A stretch of 64,000 bases of DNA from Limnephilus marmoratus (GCA_917880885.1 OU862933.1:4821452-4885451); one strand, 5' to 3'. Shown: positions 50,901-58,980, counted from the first letter of the stretch. A program made the numbers and translations. Notes: a model not told the origin generated them from the letters alone.

Positions 50901-51033
50901 CCCAGGTGTACTGTTCCTGAATGAGCAAAATGTCAATGTTGAGGTCAGACATGACCCTCAGCACCTCCAGCGTGGCCATCCGGGATCTCTGGAGGTTAAT
51001 CTGACCTAGGGAGAGGGGATTAGGACGAGCCAT
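47902..51033 (-). CDS. R1-type LINE ORF2: endonuclease and reverse transcriptase
   Basis: 1043 codons, uninterrupted. The endonuclease has Q-I-N-L-Q (residues 11-15), I-Q-E-Q (38-41), G-G-D-F-N-A-R (134-140), S-N-I-D-L-T (186-191) and N-S-D-H-R (212-216). The RT has A-P-G-H-D (466-470), Y-R-P-I-T-L-L, F-G-F-V-P-G-K-S-T, F-L-D-I-T-G-A-F-D, Q-G-S-I-L-G-P and the active site Y-A-D-D (681-684). A cysteine-histidine motif C-A-C-G-C ... H-I-L-W-Q-C follows near 985-1003. The protein nicks the target DNA and copies the RNA in place. Its length and order are standard for R1-clade ORF2. The first ATG overlaps the ORF1 end by 14 bases. All key residues are present. Confidence 0.95.
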   Translation of the reverse strand: MARPNPLSLGQINLQRSRMATLEVLRVMSDLNIDILLIQEQYTWEGKTPINFPGAVLEVGRSPGAGVLINTSLISPLLLAGFSDEYQTCVCIRFGDTEIFLISVYFKFGNPVGPHILSLTRALNALKGRNIVIGGDFNARSPLWFDTSDRRTERSDAVEDLIAAQGLSIINEQSSFCTFSNIHGESNIDLTLCSGSVATRISKWTVHECAINSDHRLITFTVGVNKTEAPRSSWNFNTTRANWDNFGEALRDTLRDFHHVAATDPDNLGNFFNRAVVSAANSSLGRLNPKTSIRTPWWSPELTSLKGAYKRAYRALGLSRSGGCTEEETVALQAGLRSARSAFKRAVLLAKRAAWHNWVKNVGNANPWEIHSAIEKSGKGSDRYLSTVIGITDGRNAETVDVASTLETLLGELVPVESVIGESDHHKQIRNLSRLPPRVLAQEDNFIRVTKAEIDVIIKGLGPKKAPGHDRLNGVIAKQVWVHAKEELFQVMDTCLRRGVFPSEWKRGVLRIIPKGNDKPLTDIKAYRPITLLPVLGKVLEKLLRERLRQTLSPASDLQFGFVPGKSTVHALSYALEWVKACPKRYVVAIFLDITGAFDHAWWAMIRTKVKNRRCSNLLFQAIDDYLSDRTITISFGEFCIQREADMGCPQGSILGPDLWNISFDDSSRLPLPEGCIAVDYADDKLYLVAGDSRKEVESKGSEGLQMFLDWDERNKMTFAPHKTKGLLMKGSLSRARNPTIRMGDSNIRFFETVKYLGVTLDRSSSFLAHVKEVSSKAQALFLKLRRLSTAEWGLRNPALRTLYRCVYVAQVSYAASVWEHRLDNSLILLALRRGQRTPLLALSGAYRTVASDALPVLAGILPINLEIREVLTKQKLTRGTPATHLGVVLTPGGPGTLPGLLRQMRDLSLQEWQVRWDRTNKGRWTFSFFPSVKVRMEGVFLKLDHHINQLLSGHGEFKGRLHALSLSPHPNCACGCTNQSAEHILWQCEIMTDAREEMLDGLDVPIRPVWNTDLVSNKKNFECLRKFTRTWVERWPELRVAD

Positions 51034-51907
51034 AATCAGTCATACGGAAGGCTACTTCCACTGCTGCTTTTTGGGCCGGGCAGTCCCTATCACCCGTCGG
51101 GTGATCCGCCGGCTTCTTAAAGCGCGTACAAGTAGCGCAGACAGCGGGATGTGCCTTATTGGGGCACGTCTCAAGGTCGTGCCCCAAAGCGGTGCAGTGG
51201 CGGCACGATACATGGTCTTGAGAGCAACTCTTCGATATGTGACCATATTGGTGACACTTGAAGCAACGAGTGGCTCCTGTATAATCCCGTACGCGGCAAG
51301 CAATCCAGCCAAGGAAGCACATCCCGCTGTCCAGTAGTACCTTTCTGGCGGCCGGATGGCACGTCAGAACCATATTCATGGTCGGATTATCCCTCTTCCC
51401 AAAGAGGGAGACCCGCCTCATCGTACGAAGATGGTCTTCCATACTCAGGGTTGTCTGCCCATCAAGGTTGTTGCTGTATATCTCCGTGAATAGGGCTTGG
51501 TCCGATGCTGGTTCCCCCTTCGGAACATTGTACACGACGATTTTAGGAAAACGTCCCAATGGGGTGACCATTTTAAGGCCGCTGGCTGCCAGTTTGGATC
51601 CAGCCTTTAAGATATTATCTAGGTCCTTCTTCCCTTTCGCTTGAAGGGCCATGCCTGCGCCTTTAATCTTCCTAGTCCGTACGATTTGAAAGTCATCTAC
51701 CCTTGGGTTAATGACCTTTTCGAGATCTTTCTGGGTACCTTCCGATGTTTTCCCTTCAGGAGCATCCGGATAGACGAGAATAGTCAATGGTTTAGGAGGG
51801 ATGGGGCGTTCATAACCATTAATTAAGACTTTCTTTGAGTTCGGCAAGCCGGCAGCAGCACTTGCGTAGGATCTCAATTGAGGTTCCTGGATTACTGGTG
51901 GGCGCAC
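51020..51907 (-). CDS. R1-type LINE ORF1, C-terminal part with zinc knuckles
   Basis: 295 codons. The C-terminal half has two clear CCHC knuckles (C-F-K-C-H-Q-Y-G-H-I-S-K-S-C and C-R-H-C-T-A-L-G-H-D-L-E-T-C) and a third variant C-x2-C ... H ... C, typical for R1-clade ORF1. The middle resembles the Pfam-like nucleic-acid-binding region seen in these proteins. The first ATG here is not the real start: the frame is open upstream (E-P-E-G-A-V-I-K-V), and the N-terminal part lies in another frame at 51892-52515. Confidence 0.9.
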   Translation of the reverse strand: MRPPVIQEPQLRSYASAAAGLPNSKKVLINGYERPIPPKPLTILVYPDAPEGKTSEGTQKDLEKVINPRVDDFQIVRTRKIKGAGMALQAKGKKDLDNILKAGSKLAASGLKMVTPLGRFPKIVVYNVPKGEPASDQALFTEIYSNNLDGQTTLSMEDHLRTMRRVSLFGKRDNPTMNMVLTCHPAARKVLLDSGMCFLGWIACRVRDYTGATRCFKCHQYGHISKSCSQDHVSCRHCTALGHDLETCPNKAHPAVCATCTRFKKPADHPTGDRDCPAQKAAVEVAFRMTDYGSS

Positions 51908-52515
51908 CTTAATAACTGCACCTTCTGGTTCAAGCTGGACTGGGCGTTAAGCATTTGGTCGAAAGTGGAGCTCTTGGTGGTCATCGTATTTAGATCCAGC
52001 ATCAAGTTAGTAATATCATTCATTAAGTCGTCCAAAATAACGTTGAGGGCACTCTTGTCAGCCTTATTCAATTTGTTCGTACCGTCCATGACAATCATAC
52101 GTATTTTATGGCACTTCTCCATAGCTGGTATCACCCTTTTTGAGGATTCTACAAGACTCTTTAGGCTATTAGGAGAGTCAAGCCGTTGTCTCTTCTTACT
52201 TCCTTGGATGGGGGTTGGGGGGTGAATGCCGATAATGGCTGCCCCACTGGTGCCAGGTAATGGTACGCCTGTCTCGACGTGTATAACGCGCTCAACCTCC
52301 ATTTCCGAGTCCGTATCGGAACCAAGGTCGGTAGTTTTGACTTTGTCGGTAGTCTTTCTTGGCTTCCTTTTACTCTTGGGAGGATCCCCCTCGGTCAAGG
52401 ACTTGCTGAGGGCCTCTGTCGTTGAGGAAATCGTCTGTTTCCAAGCTTCTGAGGGTTTCCCCGGGTCGGGACCGGCACCATCCGACTCGCCTTCCGAAAC
52501 TGGGTCGGATCCCAT
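51892..52515 (-). CDS. R1-type LINE ORF1, N-terminal part (frameshifted)
   Basis: 207 codons, ATG at 52515. An acidic, Ser/Pro/Lys-rich start with a basic K-S-K-R-K-P-R-K cluster is followed by a helical region of leucine/aspartate/asparagine (residues 140-200) that may form a coiled coil. It ends at a TAA just where the other ORF1 part begins. One indel near 51925-51950, not in a homopolymer, would join the two. Confidence 0.85.
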   Translation of the reverse strand: MGSDPVSEGESDGAGPDPGKPSEAWKQTISSTTEALSKSLTEGDPPKSKRKPRKTTDKVKTTDLGSDTDSEMEVERVIHVETGVPLPGTSGAAIIGIHPPTPIQGSKKRQRLDSPNSLKSLVESSKRVIPAMEKCHKIRMIVMDGTNKLNKADKSALNVILDDLMNDITNLMLDLNTMTTKSSTFDQMLNAQSSLNQKVQLLRCAHQ

Positions 52516-53432
52516 TTTAGAAAATTTTCCCTACAAAAAGGGAAAAAAGGGAAAATTCCCTCAAAATTCCCCAAAAATGGGGAAAAAATGGAAAAAAAGT
52601 ATCACTAGACGCGGAATTTTATTCTGCGTCGAAAGGGAATGTTAACAGCACCAGAAAGTAACGTTGATGCACTGTTCTTTTAGAAAAAAACAGCAAAAAA
52701 AAACAGTTTTTGGACAAAAGTACCAAAATATACACTAAAATTCGTCCTTTTCTGGGTACCGAGGTACCATTAGACGCAGGAAAATTTTCCGCTTCGAGTA
52801 ACACCTGTAATGTCTCAAAAAAATACAAATTGACGCAGGATTGCACAAAAAACAATTGTTAAGAACCACGAGGAACCCTGTGGAAGCCTCTAGAAGTTTT
52901 AGTAACGTGGCAATATTATAAACACAGAAAACACCCCCAAGATCAACACGGATCCTAGGTATCCGGGTGTCACTAGACCCGGAAGAAAATTCCGCGTCGA
53001 ATAGTATTAGCTTCGTCACAAAAAAACTTAAGAGTAGGTACAAATAACACAAAAAACACTTTTAAAAAAGTTGAAATATTAAAATGTATTTTTAATGCAC
53101 TAATTTGGTCTATTTTGAACGGGTTTTTTTTATACACATATAGTTTTATAAACTACACCTGGTATCGACAATGGATACCAGGAGGTATGGCGTTGTCGCC
53201 CACAACGATTGAAGTTTTGTTTTTACACAGTTTTTACACTAAAATAGTAACTATTTTTTAAATTATGAAAAAAAATACAATAGGCTTATAGCCCTTAAAG
53301 AACTGCACCGGGGGGTGAAATTTTTTTTTCTAAACTTCGCGATTGACCGAGTTATTGACGGAATATCGGGGAGCTGAAAATGTTTATGCTCTTCGCACGG
53401 GAGCGAGGAACTGAACTGAGCAGGCCGCTGCA
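52516..53432 (-). promoter_or_regulatory. R1-type LINE 5' UTR with three hairpin repeats
   Basis: Three diverged copies of a hairpin with flanking CACTAG or CATTAG and a GTCGA-type end, near 52603-52632, 52766-52797 and 52973-53001. The first is GACGCGGAA ... TTCTGCGTC. The second has a GGAAAATTTTCC core. The third is GAC-CGGAA ... TTCCG-GTC. Two of them are preceded by a TGGGTACCGAGGTACCA- or AGGTATCCGGG-type block. Tandem repeats in LINE 5' UTRs often carry promoter activity; that is known of other families and only inferred here. Confidence 0.5.
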
Positions 53433-53441
53433 GGCTGTGCA

Positions 53442-53523
53442 GAACTAGCCGCCGGCTTGTTTATTGCATGTCCTTTCCAGGTTTTGGGTTTGGCGTTGGC
53501 CGCAAGTAGCGCCAATGCTAGCA
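53442..53523 (+). repeat. LARD-like element 3' LTR, last part
   Basis: 82 bp matching 34830-34911 with one difference (GAACTAGCC against GAGCTAGCC). Together with 46216-46810 it gives exactly 677 bp. Confidence 0.93.
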
Positions 53524-54156
53524 CGGGCCACGCCGAGAAATAAAACGGCTGAAAGCAGCCAGGAAAGCATTTGAAGTTAAGTCAGAGACCAACTCAATAT
53601 GAATAGCCTTGGTCACAAGGCATACGAATAGACAAATATATGCCTTTTGAGAATGTTGTCCTCTCCGACGAGTCAGCGTAATACGGAGGGGACCTGCGTA
53701 ATCTACACCGGTATGTACGAAGGCCTTTGCTTCTGCAACACGATATGACGGTAAATCGGCCATCTTCGGTGTATGATGCGATGGATTCAAGCGGAAGCAA
53801 CAATTGCATTTCCGCACCATCGCCCTAATAACAGTCCTAGCATCTAATATCCAATAGCGTTGACGTAAGATAGACATAAGAAGTCCTGGGCCTGTATGAC
53901 AGTTCACGACATGAAAGTGAGCGATGATCAGATCGACAACACAGTCATGTTTGGGAAGTAAAACCGGATGTTTAACCTCAAAAGGTAAATCCGATTTAGA
54001 AAGCCGCCCCCCAATACGTAACAGATTATCTCCATCAAGAAATAGAGATAAACTCTGAAGTCTTTTGGAATGAAATTTGCCTTTCTGGAGTGCAGCAATA
54101 TCTCCTGCAAAATGAATACTCTGCACAGCACGAATCACAGCCTTTTCAGCAGTCAA
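53524..54156 (-). CDS. pol: BEL/Pao integrase, N-terminal half
   Basis: The 212-codon frame contains the HHCC zinc domain of Pao integrases (H-F-H-x-x-N-C-H ... C-N-C-C) and the first catalytic aspartate in G-V-D-Y-A-G-P-L. It breaks off at S-R-R-G-P, exactly at the CGGG duplication of the insert. The remaining catalytic residues are at 33562-34234. Upstream, the protein continues in the RT-RNase H frame (54146-56965), shifted by one at a T6 run (54189-54194), so what looks like a start here is only an internal methionine-like codon. Confidence 0.92.
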
Positions 54157-56965
54157 GATAATTGACCGTTCCAGAGGAAAGTGATATCTTTTTTATGAAT
54201 CGGAGGACATAAACAACAATCCTTAGTAGTTTATCCCAAGTGGATATACGCTGAGCCAGTTCACTCAGGACCGATTTTTCACCCTGAAATGTTGCAATGA
54301 GCACATTAGCTTTGTGTTCAGGCATTTCACCAGTATTGGTAGGGTGAAACGGTTTTAATGGCCATTCCAAAGGTGGGCTGCGAATCCATGATGGGCCGTT
54401 CCACCATAAATCATGTGAAACGAGTTGGGAAGGAAGCATGCCACGAGAAAGGCAGTCGCTCGGGTTTTCACTACCAGCAACATGGTAAAAGTTCTCTGGA
54501 GACAAATTTTCTTGGCACTGAGCTACGCGATTACTAACAAACACCGACCAGCGATGCGGTGAAGAATGTATCCAAGAGAGCACAACGGTAGAATCGGAAA
54601 ACGCATATGTTCCTGCAATAGGAAGACGCTCAGAATAATTATCTTGAACCGTCCGTATTAATTTGGACATCAATACTGCGGCACAGAGCTCCAAACGAGC
54701 GAGGGTCGTCACTTTGGTGGGAGAAACCTTTGATTTTGCGCACAACAATCTCACTGTAATTTTCCCAAACAGATCAGTGGTGGGCAAATAAATCACACAG
54801 CCGTAACCATTCATGCTTGCATCGCAGAAAGCAACAACGAGCACCGTACTGTCTTTCAGGACACCAATATGGCGAGGGATTTTCATCATTGAAATTAGAG
54901 GAAATTCCTGTGTAAGCGCCGAAAACCGACGAATAACGCTATCAGGGGGTGTATCATCCCAACCAATGTTGCACAGCCATAGCTCTTTGATAAGTAATTT
55001 AGCGTACAGAATGACAGGGGCGACCAAGCCGAGGACATCAAATAAGCGGGCGACTATGGAGAGTATGCTCCGCTTTGTGCACTTCTCCTGAACATAAGAT
55101 GTCGTAAAGAAGAAGCTGTCATCAGCTGGTTCCCACGAAAGGCCCAACACCTTAGAGGTATTGTTAGAACCAACAGTGAAGTCCACTGGGCTGCGGTGAG
55201 AATCCGGGAGGTTCTCAAGTACAACTTGAGAATTACTAGTCCATTTTACTAAATCAAAGGCACCGGACTTAAACAACGAGATTAATTCTCGAGAAAGACA
55301 TATGGCGCTGGGCTCATCTGCAATAGAATAGACCAGGTCGTCCATATACAGCTTGGACTCTGCCACTTTGGCAGCGTCCGGGTAATGTGGTCTCATATCC
55401 TGGGCTAACTGGCGAACCGTCCGCATTGCTAAGTACGGACTTGCCATCAAGCCGAAAGGAACTCGATTGAACTGAAAAGTTCGTATGAGACCATTATTTG
55501 AGAATCGAAATAAGATCCTCAGGTATCTGCGATGCTTGCTAGGAACTTCAATCTGTAAATACATTTGCATTATATCCGCAGTCATAGCGATGGGAAAAAG
55601 ACGAAAGTCAAGCAAAAGCAGAAACAAATCGGCTTGCAAATTGGGACCAGTATGAATAATGTCATTCAGTGACTGCCCTGTGTGTGTTTTAGCACTAGCA
55701 TCGAGCACAATATGAGGCATTGGTTTGTCTGGACGAGTGACAGCATGATGTGGGATGTAATATCCATCTTCTGTGATATCAGACTCTGAGACTTCTGATA
55801 GGTAATTATTTTCAATATATTCACTGATAACCTTGTTATAATTCTCCTGCAAAGCAGGGGAATGTTTAAATTTTCGCTCCAATGCCAAAAATCGGCGTTG
55901 GGCAGCAGTACGAGAATTACCCAATTGTCTTGGATCTTTACAGAAAGGTAAAGCAACAGAATATCTACCATCATCAGTGCGAGAAATTGATGAAGTAAAG
56001 AGATTCTCACATTCTGTCTCCTCCGGACTTAGAAATTTTATATTAGGTATCTCTTCTAACAGCCAAAATTTTTGCACTAAATCATTCAGTGCGAGTGCCG
56101 AAAATGATGTGTTTGTGTTGAGCACATTATTGGGGTAATCACCCATCAACACGAAACCGAAAGCGGTCGATAACGCGGGGGGTGCACTAGTACCCGATTC
56201 AACCCTGTTCCCTAAATAAATATACGGGAACAGTTGCGCACCGATGACGACATCCACGCATCCAGGAATATTCCACGTTAAGTCTGCGAGAGGTATGCCC
56301 TCTAAGTACCTCATGTCACCCTTGGCTATATAATGATTAGGTAATTGGTCGGTGATACTGTCAACGACAAGCGCATGTATATTATATTTATTCTCTGGGT
56401 ATACGCGAGACTCAATGTCCAAATACACGTAACCGAATATTGGTCGAGACGTTGATCCAATTCCTTTGACAAATGAATTACTCAAAGGAATTATTGGTAA
56501 ATTCAGCGTCTTACAACAATCGACCGTAATCAAATTATTTTGAGAGCCATTATCAATTAGGCACCGAACAATAACTTTATTTCCGTTCTTAAGCTCCGCG
56601 TATACTTGTGCGGTTGAAAGTAAAATAGAAGAGTTCGGTGTTACTTTGGCAGAAAGCGAACACGAAGGATTGACATTCGCGGTCCCCTCCACTCGCTTAT
56701 CACCAATGCCAGTTCCATTGATGCTGGATGACACTGGAGGGGGGACTGACGGTTCTTCACTGGTAGGTACTTGCGACGTATGTACATGAGTATTGGTTTT
56801 CATATTATTCACACTGCCGAAATGTAAGAATGTATGATGACGTTTATTGCACAAATCACAAACTAACCCCGATTTGCATGACTTGATTGTATGTGAACCA
56901 CTAAGGCAACTTACACAGGCATTTTTCGATTTTATAAATTCAAATCGAGCCTGTGGGGAACTCAT
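54146..56965 (-). CDS. pol: BEL/Pao gag end, protease, reverse transcriptase, RNase H
   Basis: 939 codons. At the start are C-V-S-C-L-S-G-S-H-T-I-K-S-C and a second cysteine-histidine knuckle. The protease has I-D-N-G-S-Q near residue 137. The RT carries the Pao-specific A-D-I-M-Q-M-Y and the active site Y-M-D-D near 539, with the L-G-L-S-W-E-P block after it. The RNase H region has F-C-D-A-S near 735 and F-S-D-S-T-V near 830. The frame is open upstream of the first ATG and includes another knuckle (C-I-L-C-N-K-T-D-H). It continues from gag in the same frame, apart from stops at 57149-57151 and 57311-57313. Confidence 0.93.
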   Translation of the reverse strand: MSSPQARFEFIKSKNACVSCLSGSHTIKSCKSGLVCDLCNKRHHTFLHFGSVNNMKTNTHVHTSQVPTSEEPSVPPPVSSSINGTGIGDKRVEGTANVNPSCSLSAKVTPNSSILLSTAQVYAELKNGNKVIVRCLIDNGSQNNLITVDCCKTLNLPIIPLSNSFVKGIGSTSRPIFGYVYLDIESRVYPENKYNIHALVVDSITDQLPNHYIAKGDMRYLEGIPLADLTWNIPGCVDVVIGAQLFPYIYLGNRVESGTSAPPALSTAFGFVLMGDYPNNVLNTNTSFSALALNDLVQKFWLLEEIPNIKFLSPEETECENLFTSSISRTDDGRYSVALPFCKDPRQLGNSRTAAQRRFLALERKFKHSPALQENYNKVISEYIENNYLSEVSESDITEDGYYIPHHAVTRPDKPMPHIVLDASAKTHTGQSLNDIIHTGPNLQADLFLLLLDFRLFPIAMTADIMQMYLQIEVPSKHRRYLRILFRFSNNGLIRTFQFNRVPFGLMASPYLAMRTVRQLAQDMRPHYPDAAKVAESKLYMDDLVYSIADEPSAICLSRELISLFKSGAFDLVKWTSNSQVVLENLPDSHRSPVDFTVGSNNTSKVLGLSWEPADDSFFFTTSYVQEKCTKRSILSIVARLFDVLGLVAPVILYAKLLIKELWLCNIGWDDTPPDSVIRRFSALTQEFPLISMMKIPRHIGVLKDSTVLVVAFCDASMNGYGCVIYLPTTDLFGKITVRLLCAKSKVSPTKVTTLARLELCAAVLMSKLIRTVQDNYSERLPIAGTYAFSDSTVVLSWIHSSPHRWSVFVSNRVAQCQENLSPENFYHVAGSENPSDCLSRGMLPSQLVSHDLWWNGPSWIRSPPLEWPLKPFHPTNTGEMPEHKANVLIATFQGEKSVLSELAQRISTWDKLLRIVVYVLRFIKKISLSSGTVNYLDC

Positions 56966-57310
56966 ACATTTAAACTTTGAGCAAACGTTGACTAAATGAT
57001 CAGTTTTGTTACACAGAATACATCCTTTCGGCGGAGCTGGGAAGCGCGGAATATTCGCATTACTCGCGACGAACGATTTAGTATTATTTGATCGGGAGGA
57101 CGAAATGGGATGCGTTTTATTTACGACACCATGCGAGTTACTCGTTCGTTATAAAATCTTTACTTGATCTTGTACAAACGAAACTAACTCATTATAAGAA
57201 GGAATTTCTTTATTACGAACTGTCAGCTCAAAGTTCTGAGCCGTCTGTGAATCAATTTTTCTTACCGCGCAGTGAAACAAAATAAAATCAGTTAGATCTT
57301 TAGTGATCAG

Positions 57311-57964
57311 TTAGTGCTTTAATGCCGACACTGACAAAGAATATCTTTCAATGAAAGAATTGAGACTGGCAGATGTATTCGTGCAGTTTTTCGCATCAAG
57401 AATATTATTTAAATAATGTGTTCCTAGTGTACGTTTATCTTGATATTTTTTAACTAAACTCTCCCAAATGATCTGATATGTATCACCCGAAGGCACAATG
57501 CCTGCGGTTACGTTCAACGCCCCGTGTGTGAGTTTTCCGACTAAGTACTGCACACGCTGCGAGTCAGTTAGCTGTCTATTATTATGGATATTGGCTTTAA
57601 ATGACTCAAAAAATTTCGACCAGCTTTCATTCTTACCATCGAAGGTTGGAAGATCTATTGCAGGAAGATTAATCATACACGGCTCCCGCGACTTATTTTG
57701 TGACGTCAGTGATTCTCTTACAGAAGTTTTCATATTCGATCTAGTCCGTTTGACCTTCAAAAAAAGATCATCGAAAGCATTTAAAGCTTGAAAATCTGGT
57801 TTAAATTCTGGATTTAAAGTTAACTGACGATCATTGATGCTATCTATAATATTTTCAAATTGACTTCGCATTTGATCAATCATCTCTGACTGAGCCATAA
57901 ACACTTCATTATTTTTTGACTCAAAATTAGATGTATTCTTTGTTGCATTATACAGATCGTTCAT
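57311..57964 (-). CDS. gag: BEL/Pao gag, N-terminal part
   Basis: 217 codons with an asparagine-rich, coiled-coil-like start. The conserved Pao gag block follows from about residue 100: L-P-T-F-D-G, W-S-K-F-F-E-S-F, I-H-N-N, Q-R-V-Q-Y-L and K-L-T-H-G-A-L. It stops at a TAA (57311-57313). Gag-like sequence goes on in the same frame (F-I-L-F-H-C, then a P-S-Y-N-E-L block) to a second TAA at 57149-57151 before the knuckles. Both stops probably arose by point mutation. Confidence 0.9.
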   Translation of the reverse strand: MNDLYNATKNTSNFESKNNEVFMAQSEMIDQMRSQFENIIDSINDRQLTLNPEFKPDFQALNAFDDLFLKVKRTRSNMKTSVRESLTSQNKSREPCMINLPAIDLPTFDGKNESWSKFFESFKANIHNNRQLTDSQRVQYLVGKLTHGALNVTAGIVPSGDTYQIIWESLVKKYQDKRTLGTHYLNNILDAKNCTNTSASLNSFIERYSLSVSALKH

Positions 57965-58413
57965 ATGAAAAAAAATATTTTCCTTTTTTGCAGTTAAAAA
58001 AATAAGCGATCTGTCTTAAGCCTCACCCTCACCTTCCTCCGTAATTCTTGGCATTTTTTATATGCGAAAAGATTACCACAAAATTTTACAATAATGTTAC
58101 AATGTTAATAATTAATTAATAATAATGTTGCGAATAATTGTCCAAAATTACGACAATTCTGCGAACAATGTTAACAATTAATTAATAATAATAATGTTGC
58201 GAATAATTATCCAAAATTACGATAATTCTGCGAACATCCAAATATGTCCTCCAAAAGCAAAAACAAGACCAGCTATAGTTCTCAAAAAATGAGAGGTACT
58301 TCAAATTTACCAAAAAAAATACGTAAATTCAAACATCCATGTAATTAAGCTATAATCTCGAATTGAATGTATGAATGAATTAATAATCCAGGCTACGAAA
58401 GGACCATTAAATA
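57965..58413 (-). other. BEL/Pao 5' leader with a tandem repeat and primer site
   Basis: Two direct 66-69 bp units (58101-58166, 58167-58235) share AATGTTGCGAATAATT, CCAAAATTACGA and AATTCTGCGAAC. On the minus strand TGGTCCTTTCGTAGCC (58391-58406), seven bases inside the LTR, is the likely primer binding site. The tRNA was not determined. Confidence 0.6.
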
Positions 58414-58980
58414 TGTAGGGGCGTGTAAATAGCCCCTGACACGAGGGAGTGACTACCCTATGTAAATTAACGAAAATTGAATTCTTCCCTATGTGACACA
58501 AAAACAGTTGACCCAGCAATTCCAAAATCTCAAGTGAAAACAAACAATACTCACTCAGAGAATGCAGCTCATTGGCGATGTCCAACACAAAAGACACTTC
58601 TTTTGATTAAAAATATCAAGGCGGTCTTGAATAATCTCAATAGATGTTTTGCACAGCAAGGAAGTTTCAACAATGAAAAAAATAAATCTGCCCATCAATA
58701 ATATGTGCCAAATCCTAGGCACAACAATAATTCACTCACTGGGTGAACCATTTAATAACGACTGACCAGGAGTGACATCTGTTGGTTTTGACTCACACTC
58801 CCGTCGGAAGCAATTGCCTGATTCACAGAGGTAAGGAAATGCATGAATATACTGAATCTCAAGCCACATAGGTAAATTCAATACAATACAAAAACCATAG
58901 ATGGCGCCCTCATGGTCTCATAGCATAAATTATTAATTGATTAAGAAAATGGATACAAATATATTTATGGCGCGTATCCA
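58414..58980 (-). repeat. BEL/Pao 5' LTR
   Basis: 567 bp, nearly identical to 32690-33256. It is followed by GTATA (58981-58985), the target duplication. Confidence 0.95.

Larger units (their letters stand above)
46811..53432 (-). mobile_element. Full-length R1-clade LINE inserted in an LTR
   Basis: A 6.6-kb non-LTR retrotransposon bracketed by a 9-bp duplication GGCTGTGCA (46802-46810 and 53433-53441). It has a 0.9-kb 5' UTR with three hairpin-bearing repeats, ORF1 with zinc knuckles, ORF2 with endonuclease and RT but no RNase H, a 1.1-kb 3' UTR and no poly(A) tail. ORF1 and ORF2 overlap by 14 bases. R1 clade is inferred from the endonuclease and RT motif style and the C-terminal CCHC. Most R1 elements insert in 28S rDNA; this one is in a retrotransposon LTR. 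Confidence 0.93.
34235..53523 (+). mobile_element. Large non-autonomous LTR retrotransposon (LARD-like), carrying two nested guests
   Basis: 677-bp LTRs with TG...CA ends, the right one split by the R1-type LINE, a 4-bp target duplication CGGG, and a purine tract GCGAGGGGGAAAG just before the 3' LTR. After removing the Gypsy guest (39361-44433) and the LINE guest (46811-53432), the element is about 7.6 kb, with about 6.2 kb of internal sequence. No gag, protease, RT or integrase motif is readable there in any frame. Instead it holds several tandem arrays and featureless sequence. It resembles large retrotransposon derivatives (LARDs) that use the proteins of another element. No canonical primer binding site is visible after the 5' LTR. 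LTR identity (about two differences seen in 677) suggests recent insertion. Confidence 0.88.
32690..58980 (-). mobile_element. BEL/Pao LTR retrotransposon interrupted by a 19-kb insert
   Basis: 567-bp LTRs at 32690-33256 and 58414-58980, a 5-bp target duplication GTATA at 32685-32689 and 58981-58985, and TG...CA ends on the minus strand. Without the insert (34235-53523 plus one 4-bp duplication copy) it measures about 7.0 kb, normal for BEL/Pao. Coding order on the minus strand is gag, protease, RT, RNase H, integrase. Besides the insertion it carries two in-frame stops in gag, a frameshift between RNase H and integrase and at least two more in the integrase end. It is dead. At least three differences between the LTRs were seen. 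Confidence 0.95.
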
